The notes: generated by a model from the sequence alone, not told the origin. Shown: positions 27,890 through 37,032, counted from the first letter of the stretch. The stretch is 64,000 bases of DNA from Aequorivita sublithincola DSM 14238 (GCF_000265385.1 NC_018013.1:3206501-3270500), one strand, 5' to 3'. A program made the numbers and translations.

Positions 27890-28453
27890 TTAATCGTGCG
27901 TTAGTTTTTCCTTATTTTTATCAAGCTCGTGCTGCTGTTCATAAAATTCTTCAGGTTTAATAATGCTCACGCCTTTTTGAAGCATCATACTATTTGGATA
28001 GGTAATAATCTCGTTTGTTGTGGTGTGAAGAATAATGTGAAAGGTTTTTATGTCTTCAATAATACCTTCACAAGGCATTTCTTTATCGTGAATTTTAATG
28101 TAATCACCTATTTTGTATGGAAAGGTGAAAAACATAATCACGCCGCTCGTAATGTTGCTTAAAATGGACCATTGTGCAAAAAATGCAATTCCAATTACAG
28201 CAAAAACGGAGGACATTACAACGCCCAAATTCCTGAAATCAACACCCCAAATTAATATAAAGCCGAAAACTAGTAGAAAAAAGATTGCAAAATTTACATG
28301 TTTCATAATCAAACCCGTACGATGTTCCAGTCGTTCTATTTTTTTTGCGAAGTTTCGAACCGTTCGCTTCAGAATTAATCGAAGTAACATTAAAACCAGA
28401 ACTAGAATCGTAGATTCAATCAATTCTGGGTAAAATTCTTTAAGATTTATCAT
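27890..28453 (-). CDS. small MscS-type mechanosensitive channel
   Basis: 187 residues, shorter than E. coli MscS (286). There are three hydrophobic segments in the first 105 residues, then the family core MSSVFAVIGIAFFAQWSILSN (pore helix) and FFTFPYKIGDYIKI, which starts the beta domain, followed by ITYPNSMMLQKGV. The C-terminal cytoplasmic vestibule is cut short. It should release solutes under osmotic downshock. It lies 8 bases downstream of the lipoprotein gene and ends before the PIG-L promoter. Confidence 0.88.
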   Translation of the reverse strand: MINLKEFYPELIESTILVLVLMLLRLILKRTVRNFAKKIERLEHRTGLIMKHVNFAIFFLLVFGFILIWGVDFRNLGVVMSSVFAVIGIAFFAQWSILSNITSGVIMFFTFPYKIGDYIKIHDKEMPCEGIIEDIKTFHIILHTTTNEIITYPNSMMLQKGVSIIKPEEFYEQQHELDKNKEKLTHD

Positions 28454-28461
28454 AAATATTA

Positions 28462-29400
28462 TTATAATTCCAACGAATCTCGAAGGTGTTTAAATTCATT
28501 TTGATTTTTACTCCAGTAATCAATCCGCATTCTTTTAAGCCGTATTGCGGTTGTTTTCAATCGTAATGTGTCGTTTTGGTTGCTGGCGTTTACTTCTTCC
28601 CACTTTTCAATTTCATAAGGAAAATTGCTGTGGAAGTAAAGTGTCAATTGGCGCTGCAAATCAGGGTAAATTAAGGTATAACTAGAGATGGAATCACCCT
28701 GTTTTAAAGCTGCTGAAGCATTGTATTCCTTAGTTTCTTTATGCTTTAGCCGTAAATATTCAAATGAAGGAATAACCATTACATCACCAGTGGGTAATTC
28801 TTCTGGATTGATGCGCACAAGATTCCAAAGTTCGTTTTCCAGCCATGCTTTAGGCAGTGAAAGTTTTTGGTCCGCTTCACCTTCAAAATAGGAGTGACTT
28901 TCAATTTCGAAATTGTCACGATTATTGAGCTGCATATATACTTGTCCGCACCATTCCTGCACACTATTGCTCACTTTTATCGCGTGACTCGTATTTGAAA
29001 TTGGGCTGAAAGTACTAGTCATTATAGAATACGGATAAATACCAGTATTGAATTTCTTCATCTGATTCAGCTTTAAAACTGAACTATTTTTTTCTGAAGT
29101 ATTGTTTGCTTTTACCTGTGCATCTGGCAGAAAATTTTCAGAAACAAAAATGTTAACGGCTGTTCCTTCGCGGATTTCACCGTAGCGTTCTTGCATTAAG
29201 TTATACGAAGTAATTTCTGCAGTACCGTTGAACCAATAAGCTTTAAATTCTTCTGAAATATTTCTAGAAGTTACAGTTACTAGCTCAGAAGTTTCTTTTT
29301 TAGTTGAAACTTTTGAAGAATCACTTTTTTCTTCGGAAGAATTACAGCCGATTAATAAGATTAGAAAAACAAAAAGGGGAAAAGTCTTGAAACCGTTCAT
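28462..29400 (-). CDS. lipoprotein of unknown function
   Basis: The signal MNGFKTFPLFVFLILLIGCN carries the lipobox LIGC, so the cysteine at 19 is lipidated. The 290-residue mature part starts with a Ser/Lys/Glu linker, then a globular domain containing YWFNGTAEITSYNLMQERYG and HSYFEGEADQKLSLPKA, and ends with a helical RIDYWSKNQNEFKHLRDSL. I do not recognise the domain; homologues may be labelled septum formation inhibitor Maf, which probably comes from the true maf gene next door. A full promoter match precedes it. Confidence 0.7.
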   Translation of the reverse strand: MNGFKTFPLFVFLILLIGCNSSEEKSDSSKVSTKKETSELVTVTSRNISEEFKAYWFNGTAEITSYNLMQERYGEIREGTAVNIFVSENFLPDAQVKANNTSEKNSSVLKLNQMKKFNTGIYPYSIMTSTFSPISNTSHAIKVSNSVQEWCGQVYMQLNNRDNFEIESHSYFEGEADQKLSLPKAWLENELWNLVRINPEELPTGDVMVIPSFEYLRLKHKETKEYNASAALKQGDSISSYTLIYPDLQRQLTLYFHSNFPYEIEKWEEVNASNQNDTLRLKTTAIRLKRMRIDYWSKNQNEFKHLRDSLEL

Positions 29401-29417
29401 TTAGAAAGAATTTTGCT

Positions 29418-29447
29418 CAAAAATACCACAAATTCAACGGTTGGCAA
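29418..29447 (-). promoter_or_regulatory. promoter of the lipoprotein-mscS unit
   Basis: Minus strand TTG (29447-29445), 19-base spacer, TATTTTTG (29425-29418): full consensus, 18 bases before the ATG. The -33 part lies inside the 3' end of maf. Confidence 0.65.
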
Positions 29448-30021
29448 TCTCGGTTAACGTTTTATAAACAAGTCTCGTTGGCAATCCCATCACATTGAAA
29501 TAACATCCTTCAATTTTTTCGATTCCGATGTAACCAATCCACTCTTGAATACCGTAGCTTCCAGCTTTGTCAAATGGTTTGTAGTTTTTTAAGTAATAAT
29601 CAATCTCTTCGTCAGAAAGCGGTTTAAACCAAACTTTAGTAACATCGTTCACTGTTTTCTGAAAGTCTTTTGAAGTAAAACAGACCGAAGTAATAACCTC
29701 GTGCATTTGTCCACTCAAGTTTTGAAGCATCTTCTCAGCTTCTTCAAAATCTTTAGGCTTTCCAAGGGCTTTTTCGTCTTTCCAAACTATGGTATCGCTA
29801 GTTATAAGGATATCATTTTCATTCAAATCAACGAAAACTGATGCTTTAAGTTGAGAAAGATAATCAGTTATTTTCGAGTGAGTTAAATTTGTATCGTAAA
29901 TTTCGTTAACCTCTTTTACTTGAATTGTATAACCCAAATCCAGTTCCTTAAAAAAAGCTTGTCTTCTCGGAGAAGCAGAAGCGAGAATGATATTGTAATT
30001 TTTTAATTTTTCGCGAAGCAT
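29434..30021 (-). CDS. maf: Maf nucleotide pyrophosphatase
   Basis: Hydrolyses non-canonical or pyrimidine nucleoside triphosphates to the monophosphate (house-cleaning). IILASASPRR (residues 11-20) and ITSDTIVWKDEKALGKP are the substrate and metal-binding motifs; GSYGIQEW is the C-terminal motif. The start MLREKLKNYN (30021) is chosen because the longer frame to 30144 overlaps the UbiA gene. The protein has 195 residues. It starts 2 bases after the UbiA stop, so it is co-translated. Confidence 0.9.
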   Translation of the reverse strand: MLREKLKNYNIILASASPRRQAFFKELDLGYTIQVKEVNEIYDTNLTHSKITDYLSQLKASVFVDLNENDILITSDTIVWKDEKALGKPKDFEEAEKMLQNLSGQMHEVITSVCFTSKDFQKTVNDVTKVWFKPLSDEEIDYYLKNYKPFDKAGSYGIQEWIGYIGIEKIEGCYFNVMGLPTRLVYKTLTEIANR

Positions 30022-30023
30022 AT

Positions 30024-30935
30024 CTAATAAATTGTAATTAAATAAAGTGGAATGGAGCATATTCCCAAAAACATTATGATTTTCAAAAGCATGGAAAGTA
30101 ATTTGTATTGTTTCGGTGTTTCGGCGTCCCAAGCTTTTACACAAAAATAGAGTAGTGGCGCAACAATGGCAAAAAGAAAATAAAGCATTAAAATTTGCTG
30201 ATTGTACAGAAATTCATACATATAAATCACAATACCCAAAATCATTATTACAGCTAAAGTGAAAACAATCTTCATAGTTCTTTTTCTTCCCAATGCAATG
30301 GCTAGCGTATTCATTCCGCCTTTTTTATCGCCGTTTATGTCTTGTAAATCCTTAACTATTTCTCTGATAAAATTTATAGAAAACGCGAATAGTGCATAGT
30401 ACAACACAATTTTGAAAACCGCAGATTGTACAGCTTGATTTTCCAAGGTAATTGCTGGCAGCAAATCAAAAAGCGGGACTATTATTAGGCTCATCGCCAC
30501 CAAACCAGAAACCAAAAGATTACCGACTAAAAACATGCCTTTTAAATAGGAAGCATACAAATAAAGCAACGCAGAAAAAACGACGAACAAAGCCGAAAAA
30601 CCTGACTTTCCGATGCTATTTGAAAGATAAAATCCAATTGCGACTCCAACTACATTCAGAATTATATACAAGGGATTCGCATTGCTTTCTGAAACCTTTT
30701 TGCCTATTAAAACTTTCGTTGGTTTGTTGATTTTATCAATTTCAACGTCGTAAATATCGTTGATAATATTTCCTGCTGCAGCGATGCAAAGCGTTGCTAT
30801 AACAAGCAATGTGAAACTGAAAGTATTTAAAGTAGAGTCAACGCCAAAAGCTGGAAAAAGTCCGTATTTTATAAAAATTTGGACCAGAGTTATAAACAGT
30901 AGGTTTTGGTAGCGGATGAGGTTGAGGTAGTTCAA
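30024..30935 (-). CDS. UbiA-family prenyltransferase
   Basis: Nine hydrophobic helices with the catalytic aspartate-rich motif NDIYDVEID (59-67) and a second D-rich region near VKDLQDINGDKKGG. UbiA proteins transfer prenyl groups to aromatic or glycerol-phosphate acceptors. Flavobacterial members of this type are often named geranylgeranylglycerol-phosphate geranylgeranyltransferase, but the substrate is untested. The gene is followed directly by maf and preceded, after a 74-base gap with a repeat, by kdsC. Confidence 0.85.
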   Translation of the reverse strand: MNYLNLIRYQNLLFITLVQIFIKYGLFPAFGVDSTLNTFSFTLLVIATLCIAAAGNIINDIYDVEIDKINKPTKVLIGKKVSESNANPLYIILNVVGVAIGFYLSNSIGKSGFSALFVVFSALLYLYASYLKGMFLVGNLLVSGLVAMSLIIVPLFDLLPAITLENQAVQSAVFKIVLYYALFAFSINFIREIVKDLQDINGDKKGGMNTLAIALGRKRTMKIVFTLAVIMILGIVIYMYEFLYNQQILMLYFLFAIVAPLLYFCVKAWDAETPKQYKLLSMLLKIIMFLGICSIPLYLITIY

Positions 30936-30956
30936 GGTTTAAAATTCAAGATTCAA

Positions 30957-30976
30957 CCCTTCGACTGCGCTCAGGG
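30957..30976. repeat. short dispersed element CCCTTCGACTGCGCTCAGGG
   Basis: Imperfect palindrome with arms CCCT and AGGG around TCGACTGCGCTC. GC-rich against AT-rich surroundings. It is followed by an irregular TTTCGA/ATTTC-rich tract (30982-31010) similar to the tract at 62943-62985. Confidence 0.5.
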
Positions 30977-31009
30977 TGATATTCGGTTTCGATTTCATTT
31001 TCGATTTCA

Positions 31010-31543
31010 CTAGTCGTATTTAGCGCTCACGTCCTTCTGAACCATCCATTTTCCCTGAACTTTCATAACCTGTTCAATCACATCGCGAACACAACCTTTA
31101 CCGCCTTTTTTGTGGGAAACGTATTTTGAAATGGCTTTAATTTCCGGTACGGCATCTTGTGGGCAGGTTGGTAAACCTACTTCTTGCATAATTTCATAAT
31201 CAGGAATATCATCGCCCATATAGAGGATATTTTCGCGTTTTAGGTTGTTCGTTTTTATGTAGTCTTCCAAGATTTTGGTTTTGTGATGCGCGCCTAAAAA
31301 GATGTCCTTTATCCCTAAGTTATGAAGTCGTACGCGAACGCCTTCGTTTGTTCCACCAGAAATTATGCAAACGTGATAACCCTGTTCTACAGCGGCTTTT
31401 AAAACATAGCCGTCTTTGATGTTCATTGTTCTAAACATTTCACCTTGGGTGTTTACCTGGATGGTTCCGTCGGTTAGAACGCCGTCAATATCAAAGACGA
31501 AGGTGGTTATGTGTTTTAGGTATTCTTTATAGCTTTTTTCCAT
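31010..31543 (-). CDS. kdsC: KdsC-type HAD phosphatase
   Basis: Removes phosphate from KDO-8-phosphate in lipopolysaccharide core synthesis (cytosol). The N-terminal FVFDIDGVLTDGTIQV has D18 and D20; IISGGTNEGVRVRL and NILYMGDDIPDYEIM are HAD motifs II and IV. Length of 177 residues is typical of this tetrameric subfamily without a cap. The start overlaps the preceding DUF2520 gene by 17 bases. Confidence 0.9.
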   Translation of the reverse strand: MEKSYKEYLKHITTFVFDIDGVLTDGTIQVNTQGEMFRTMNIKDGYVLKAAVEQGYHVCIISGGTNEGVRVRLHNLGIKDIFLGAHHKTKILEDYIKTNNLKRENILYMGDDIPDYEIMQEVGLPTCPQDAVPEIKAISKYVSHKKGGKGCVRDVIEQVMKVQGKWMVQKDVSAKYD

Positions 31544-32291
31544 AATTCTGCTTTAGTTCTTCCGTAAACAGTTCGTAAAATTTTCGGTATTGACTGTCGC
31601 CCAACAAATGTAAATGTTTTTCAATGGTTCTAACATCATTACGCTTTGCGGGCCCGGTCTGAGCTTCTTGAGGCGATAGCGTTTCAATTTTTGAAGCGGT
31701 TTCTATAATGAGCGGCTTTAGCAAATTAAACGGTAAATCTTCTTGCTTCAATATTTCGCTTCCTATTTCATATAAATAATTTGTAAAATTATTCACAAAA
31801 ACCGCAGCTAAATGAAGCTTTGCTCTTTTTTCTGAAGAAATTTCGACAACTTTTTCTGAAATTGTTTCTCCCAAACTTCGCAACAATTCCAAATCATTTG
31901 AGTTTTCAGCTTCAATGCAAATAGGAACATCTTTAAAATCTACTGCGCGTTGTTTTGAAAAAGTCTGTAATGGATAAAATATACCACGTCGGTTTTTTGA
32001 CGAAAGTACATTCATTGCAACTCCGCCAGAAGTGTGAACAACTAATTTATTCTGAAAGGATAATGCCTCAGAAAAACTCAAAATGGCATCATCAGGAATT
32101 CCAATAATATAAACGTCCGCAGCTTCAACTTTTGAAATGTCATCTGTAAAAGGAATTTTTTCAAAAGGAGAAATCATTTTTATATAATTTCGATTAAAAA
32201 CCTGTTTTACAGTTATTTGGTTGCTTTTATGTAAAGTAGTAAATAAATGACTATTCACATTCCCAAAACCTAAAAAAACTACATTTATCAT
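31527..32291 (-). CDS. Rossmann-like and DUF2520 domain protein
   Basis: N-terminal NAD(P)-type Rossmann domain with VVFLGFGNVNSHL (the GxGxxxxH-like turn) and a C-terminal helical DUF2520 domain (LHLAAVFVNNFTNYLYEIG). Architecture resembles pyrroline-5-carboxylate and ketopantoate reductases; the product is unknown. It is cotranslated with kdsC. TAACTTCG upstream (near 32297-32304, minus strand) is a one-mismatch -7 element. Confidence 0.87.
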   Translation of the reverse strand: MINVVFLGFGNVNSHLFTTLHKSNQITVKQVFNRNYIKMISPFEKIPFTDDISKVEAADVYIIGIPDDAILSFSEALSFQNKLVVHTSGGVAMNVLSSKNRRGIFYPLQTFSKQRAVDFKDVPICIEAENSNDLELLRSLGETISEKVVEISSEKRAKLHLAAVFVNNFTNYLYEIGSEILKQEDLPFNLLKPLIIETASKIETLSPQEAQTGPAKRNDVRTIEKHLHLLGDSQYRKFYELFTEELKQNYGKKL

Positions 32292-32410
32292 AATGCGAAG
32301 TTAACTTTTTTTAAAATAAAGAATAAAGATGATAGAAAAAAAACTTTCCAATTATCCGAAGAATTCTGTCTTTATTCTTTGTTCTTTTATTTTTATTCTT
32401 TTTGTAATTT

Positions 32411-33001
32411 TTAACGAAACACCTTGTGCTTTATCAGTTTTAATTCGCCGTCCTGCTCAAGCTGCTTTATTGCTCGGATTACAGTTTCAACGCGCTGTCC
32501 GGTTAAATCTGCAATTTGCTGACGAGTCAATTCCACTTGAAAAAGATCTTCGGAACCGTATTTACGCTTTAAAAAATCGATCAACGCCAGAATGCGGTGT
32601 TCTGGTGGATGAACGGATATTTCCTTTAAAATAGTGGCTTTGTAATAAAGTCTTTTGGCAAGTGCTTTTGTGAACTTTAAATTTATTTCTGGATTGTGAG
32701 TAAGCAATTCGAACAACTTGGTTTTGCTCAGTTTGTAAAGTTTTGTAGGCTTTACCGCCGCTGCCGAAGCTGGATATTTGAAATCTGCAAATAATGGTGG
32801 TTCGCCAAAACTTTCGCCATCATAAAAAATTCCTTGCACAAATTCCTTTCCCTGTTCATTCAAATTATACATTTTCACTTCCCCAGTTTTTATCTGAAAA
32901 TAGAAGTCTGCACGCTTTTTTTCTGAAAGAATAACTTCGGAAGCATCTCTGTTTTCAAGAGTTGCACCGTACTCCAACAATAAATTTTCTAAAATCATCA
33001 C
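32411..33001 (-). CDS. Crp/Fnr-family transcriptional regulator
   Basis: Residues 15-110 are a cyclic-nucleotide-type jelly roll (GEVKMYNLNEQGKEFVQGIFYDGESFGE), residues 115-135 the dimer helix and 140-196 the winged helix-turn-helix (ELTRQQIADLTGQRVETVIRAIKQL). There is no cysteine cluster for an Fe-S centre, so it is not a classical FNR. It diverges from the haemoglobin-CcsBA genes and probably controls them; a 12-base palindrome lies between. Confidence 0.92.
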   Translation of the reverse strand: MMILENLLLEYGATLENRDASEVILSEKKRADFYFQIKTGEVKMYNLNEQGKEFVQGIFYDGESFGEPPLFADFKYPASAAAVKPTKLYKLSKTKLFELLTHNPEINLKFTKALAKRLYYKATILKEISVHPPEHRILALIDFLKRKYGSEDLFQVELTRQQIADLTGQRVETVIRAIKQLEQDGELKLIKHKVFR

Positions 33002-33039
33002 TTTATGATTTGCCTCATAAAATAAGACATGGTTCGGGT

Positions 33040-33051
33040 TGTAAATTTACA
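33040..33051. promoter_or_regulatory. palindrome TGTAAATTTACA, possible operator
   Basis: A perfect 12-base palindrome in the 76-base gap between the Crp/Fnr gene and the divergent membrane protein gene. The same GTAAATTTAC core occurs at 59770-59779. A role as the regulator's own binding site is inference. Confidence 0.4.
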
Positions 33052-33077
33052 TTTTTAAAACAAAACACTATTATATT

Positions 33078-33365
33078 ATGAAATCTCTATCTATAAAAAG
33101 TTTACAGCAAGAATTTGAGTACGATTTTTATATGTATGTGCCTTTAACAATCATTTTGAACAGTTGTATTGGTTCTATTGCTGCTATGACTATTTTGGCA
33201 CAAGGAACTTCGTTGCTTTCAGGAATTGAACTAACGCTCTGCGTTTCGCTCTGTATGGGCTACAATGCAGTTTTATTGGCAGGTTCAAACAAAATGATAG
33301 CGTTTTGGTTGTTGGCGGTGAGTTTAATAGTAAATATGTTATTGATTTTGATAACTTTGCTATAA
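33078..33365 (+). CDS. small membrane protein upstream of the haemoglobin gene
   Basis: 95 residues with three hydrophobic segments (about 20-42, 46-66 and 73-95) and a charged N-terminus. I do not recognise the family. It precedes the truncated haemoglobin by 3 bases and is thus in the same transcription unit, divergent from the Crp/Fnr gene. A role in nitrosative or oxygen-limited respiration is inferred from context only. Confidence 0.68.
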   Translation: MKSLSIKSLQQEFEYDFYMYVPLTIILNSCIGSIAAMTILAQGTSLLSGIELTLCVSLCMGYNAVLLAGSNKMIAFWLLAVSLIVNMLLILITLL

Positions 33366-33368
33366 AAA

Positions 33369-33776
33369 ATGACCAAAAAGAAAATTGAATCCCGCGAAGA
33401 AGTGTCTTTGCTCGTTAGAACGTTCTATTCAAAAGTGAGGAAAGACGATCTTCTCGGGCCTATTTTCAACGGAATTATTACCGATTGGGAAACCCACCTT
33501 GAACTTCTTACCGATTTCTGGGAAACCAATTTGTTTTTTGCACGTAAATACTTCGGAAACCCAATGCACGCCCATATTGAAGTAGATAAAAAAGTTGGTG
33601 GCACCATTAATGAACTTCACTTTGGCACTTGGATAAATCTTTGGCACGAAACAATCAATGAGCTTTTTGAAGGCGAAACTGCCGAAATTGCAAAAAACCG
33701 CGCTCGGAACATGGGAACTTTTATTCATCTGAATGTTTTCAACGCCCGCGGAGAGGGTGCTAAAAAGGAAGAATAG
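33369..33776 (+). CDS. group III truncated haemoglobin
   Basis: 135 residues of the 2-on-2 globin fold. The proximal histidine is expected at H84 in ELHFGTWINLWHETI, and DLLGPIFNGII and HLELLTDFWETNLFF are family motifs. Group III globins are linked to nitric oxide and microaerobic chemistry. It sits behind a Crp/Fnr gene and ahead of CcsBA, consistent with redox or NO-responsive control. Confidence 0.92.
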   Translation: MTKKKIESREEVSLLVRTFYSKVRKDDLLGPIFNGIITDWETHLELLTDFWETNLFFARKYFGNPMHAHIEVDKKVGGTINELHFGTWINLWHETINELFEGETAEIAKNRARNMGTFIHLNVFNARGEGAKKEE

Positions 33777-33813
33777 TTATCAGATTTCAGTAGCTTAAAT
33801 GGTCGCAATTCCC

Positions 33814-33821
33814 TAAATTTG
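33814..33821 (+). promoter_or_regulatory. -7-like element before ccsBA
   Basis: TAAATTTG fits TAnnTTTG 17 bases before the ATG, with no TTG at the right distance. An extra internal promoter is possible. Confidence 0.35.
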
Positions 33822-33837
33822 CGCAAAATTCCCTGTA

Positions 33838-36800
33838 ATGCAAAAAAAGATTGCTTCCGTTCTTTTCTCCACTCGTTTAACTGCCGTTTTATTCATCGTT
33901 TTTGCAGTCGCAATGGCCGCAGGAACTTTTATGGATGCAGATTCGCAAAGTCCACCAACACCTTACACTAGAGAACTTATATACAATGCCTGGTGGTTTG
34001 AAGGGATTATGTTACTTTTCATGATTAACTTCTTAGGAAATATTTTCAGATATAATCTTCACAAACGTAAAATGTGGGCTTCATTGATGCTGCATTTGGC
34101 GTTTATATTAGTAATTGTAGGAGCTTTCGTTACCCGCTATATAGGCTTTGAAGGAGTTATGCACATTCGCGAAGGACAAACCGAAAATACCATTCTTTCA
34201 GAACAAACCTACCTAGATGTTTTCATAGATGGCGATTACATTGTTGATGGAGTTGCACAACGCAGAAAATTACAACCAAAGAAACTCAGACTTTCTGAAA
34301 AGTTAAACAATAATTTCAGCATTAATACAGATTACAACGGTCAACCTGTAACTATTAAATTCAAAGACTACATTAGCGGTGCTAAAGAAGGATTAACAAA
34401 AGCTGAAGATGGTGAAGAATACCTTAAAATAGTAGAGTCTGGTGATGGTGAACGTCACGATCATTGGGTGAAAGTTGGTGAAGTTACAGATATTCATAAT
34501 ATTCTTTTCGCAATCAATAAACCTACTGAAGGCGCAATAAATATTACTTACACTGAAGATGGAAACTACACTATTTCCAGTCCTTTCGAAGGAAATTATC
34601 TACGAATGGCAGATCAAGTGGAAGGCAAAGTTGCTGCAGATAGTGTACAGCCATTTAATCTACGTTCCCTTTATCGAATGGGCGGAATGGCATTTGTTGT
34701 GCCAGAGCCTATTACAAAAGGAGAATATGGCGTTGTGAGAACCGAAGCTGGCGAACCTGCAAACCAAGATGCATTAATTCTTGAAATAACTTCAAAAGAC
34801 GAAACTAAAACCGTAGAACTTCTTGGCGGAAAAGGTACACCAATCAATCCAAAAGAAACTGAAATAGCTGGACTGAAAGTATATATGGGTTACGGTTCTG
34901 AAAGTATCGATCTACCTTTTAGCATTACATTAAATAAATTTATTGCGGAAAAGTATCCGGGTACCGAGAAAGGTTATTCTTCTTTCAAAAGTAAAGTGAC
35001 TGTTATTGATGAAGACAAAACACATTTTGATTCAGATATTTTTATGAATAACGTGTTAGACCATAATGGTTATCGTTTTTTCCAGTCAGGTTTTGACCCT
35101 GATGAAGGTGGAACTATTCTTTCTGTAAACCACGACTGGTGGGGAACTTGGATTACTTATATCGGGTATTTTTTCCTGTATATTGGAATGATGGGAATAC
35201 TATTCTTTAATGGTAGCCGTTTCAAAAATCTTGAAAAGATACTCAATCGTATCAAGAAAAAGAAAGCTAATATGACGATGCTCCTCGTGTTATTTGTATC
35301 TCTTTCGGGAATGGCGCAAGTAGCCAAGGCACCAGCACACACAACGGTTCCCAAACAAAAAATAGATTCGTTGATACTAGCCAATGCAGTTAGTAAGGAA
35401 CACGCAGCAAAATTTGGTCATTTGATAATTCAAGATAACGGTCGGATGAAGCCTATCAACACTTTCGCAAGTGAATTATTACGGAAAATTAGTAGAAGCG
35501 ATAGTTATGAAGGTCTAGATGCCAACCAAGTCTTTATCTCGATGACAGAGTTTCCAAGACTTTGGGTTGAAGTTCCTTTAATTGCCTTAAAATGGCAGAA
35601 CGACAGCATCCGCCATATAGCAGGAGTTCCAAACGAACAAGATGATATTGCTTTATTGGACTTTTTTGATGAAAAAGGAAATTATAAGTTAGAGCCTTAT
35701 TTGGAAGCAGCCACAAGAACCAATACACCCAATCAGTTTCAAAAGGATTTTATAAAGGCCCACGAAAACTTTTCACTTTTGAATGCTGCACTTAGTGGAA
35801 GCATCCTAAAAATATTCCCAATTCCAGAAGATCCAGGTAATAAATGGGTTTCGTACCCTGAACTAAATGAAGCCAATTTAAAAGGAATGGATTCGCTTTA
35901 TGCGAAAAATATTCTTCCTTTATATTTCGATAGTTTGAAAAAAGCCAGAGAAACGGGTGATTACAAGCAATCTGATGAATTTTTGGAAAGCATCACCAAC
36001 TTTCAGAAAAAATATGGAGCCGAAGTAATGCCTTCAGAAAATAAGCTTCGCGCAGAAACTATATACAATAAAGCAGATATTTTCAACAGACTTTATAAAT
36101 ACTTCACCGTCTTCGGAATTTTGATGATGGTGTTTATTATTGCACAACTTTTTAATGACCGAAAAATACTTCGCAGACTTATTTCAGCCTCTAAAATTAT
36201 AATGTGGGTTTTATTTGCAGCAATGACGCTTGGTTTGGCATTGCGCTGGTATGTTAGCGGCCACGCACCTTGGAGCGATGCATACGAATCTGTAGTTTAT
36301 GTTGCTTGGGCAACTATATTCTTTGGTTTGGCATTTGGAAGACGAAGCGATTTAACCGTAGCGGCTACCGCGTTTGCTGGAGCAATTATACTCTGGGTTG
36401 CACACGAAAACTGGTTAGACCCTTCAATTGCGAACTTGCAACCTGTTTTAGATAGTTATTGGTTAATGATTCACGTGGCAGTAATTGTTATGAGTTATGG
36501 ACCTTTTACTTTAGGACTGATTTTGGCAGCAGTTTCACTGTTTCTAATGATTTTCACAACAAAGGGCAACTACAAAAAGATGGAAATCAACATCAGTGAG
36601 CTTACCGTTGTAACTGAAATGGCTTTAACCGTTGGTTTAGTTTTACTCACAATAGGAAACTTTTTAGGCGGACAATGGGCTAATGAAAGTTGGGGTCGCT
36701 ATTGGGGTTGGGATCCAAAAGAAACTTGGGCGCTCATTAGTATTATGATATACGCCTTTGTGATCCACGCCAGATTGGTTCCTGGACTACGCGGTCGTTG

Positions 36801-37032
36801 GACATTTAATGTTTTGGCGATGTTTGCTTATTCTTCAATTATGATGACTTATTTCGGAGTGAATTTTTACCTAAGCGGCTTACATTCCTACGCAAGTGGT
36901 AATGCACCTGCAACCCCTACTTTTGTGTGGTGGATAGCGTTGTTTGCCGTGATTCTTAGTGTTGTATCTTACTTTAGGTATAAGAAGTTCTATGGGAAGA
37001 AAAGCAAACCTAAAAAGAAAGCTATTGAATAA
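33838..37032 (+). CDS. ccsBA: fused cytochrome c maturation protein CcsBA (ResB-CcsA)
   Basis: 1064 residues. The N-terminal ResB/CcsB part has helices near 10-30, 55-75 and 80-100 and a large periplasmic domain. A middle periplasmic stretch contains HAAKFGHLIIQDNGRMKPIN. The C-terminal CcsA part has about eight helices and the haem-handling WWD motif WGRYWGWDPKETW near residue 955, flanked by histidines. It exports haem and attaches it to CXXCH apocytochromes (System II). A fused form is usual in Bacteroidota. It follows the haemoglobin by 61 bases. Confidence 0.93.
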   Translation: MQKKIASVLFSTRLTAVLFIVFAVAMAAGTFMDADSQSPPTPYTRELIYNAWWFEGIMLLFMINFLGNIFRYNLHKRKMWASLMLHLAFILVIVGAFVTRYIGFEGVMHIREGQTENTILSEQTYLDVFIDGDYIVDGVAQRRKLQPKKLRLSEKLNNNFSINTDYNGQPVTIKFKDYISGAKEGLTKAEDGEEYLKIVESGDGERHDHWVKVGEVTDIHNILFAINKPTEGAINITYTEDGNYTISSPFEGNYLRMADQVEGKVAADSVQPFNLRSLYRMGGMAFVVPEPITKGEYGVVRTEAGEPANQDALILEITSKDETKTVELLGGKGTPINPKETEIAGLKVYMGYGSESIDLPFSITLNKFIAEKYPGTEKGYSSFKSKVTVIDEDKTHFDSDIFMNNVLDHNGYRFFQSGFDPDEGGTILSVNHDWWGTWITYIGYFFLYIGMMGILFFNGSRFKNLEKILNRIKKKKANMTMLLVLFVSLSGMAQVAKAPAHTTVPKQKIDSLILANAVSKEHAAKFGHLIIQDNGRMKPINTFASELLRKISRSDSYEGLDANQVFISMTEFPRLWVEVPLIALKWQNDSIRHIAGVPNEQDDIALLDFFDEKGNYKLEPYLEAATRTNTPNQFQKDFIKAHENFSLLNAALSGSILKIFPIPEDPGNKWVSYPELNEANLKGMDSLYAKNILPLYFDSLKKARETGDYKQSDEFLESITNFQKKYGAEVMPSENKLRAETIYNKADIFNRLYKYFTVFGILMMVFIIAQLFNDRKILRRLISASKIIMWVLFAAMTLGLALRWYVSGHAPWSDAYESVVYVAWATIFFGLAFGRRSDLTVAATAFAGAIILWVAHENWLDPSIANLQPVLDSYWLMIHVAVIVMSYGPFTLGLILAAVSLFLMIFTTKGNYKKMEINISELTVVTEMALTVGLVLLTIGNFLGGQWANESWGRYWGWDPKETWALISIMIYAFVIHARLVPGLRGRWTFNVLAMFAYSSIMMTYFGVNFYLSGLHSYASGNAPATPTFVWWIALFAVILSVVSYFRYKKFYGKKSKPKKKAIE

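Noticed and set aside
28462..29400. Name septum formation inhibitor Maf for the lipoprotein
   Set aside because: It has a lipobox and none of the Maf motifs; the real maf is at 29434-30021.
32329..32634. Plus-strand frame of 101 codons opposite the Crp/Fnr gene
   Set aside because: Its second half is antisense to a well-supported Crp/Fnr gene, and the sequence (CSFIFILFVIFNETPCAL) matches no family.
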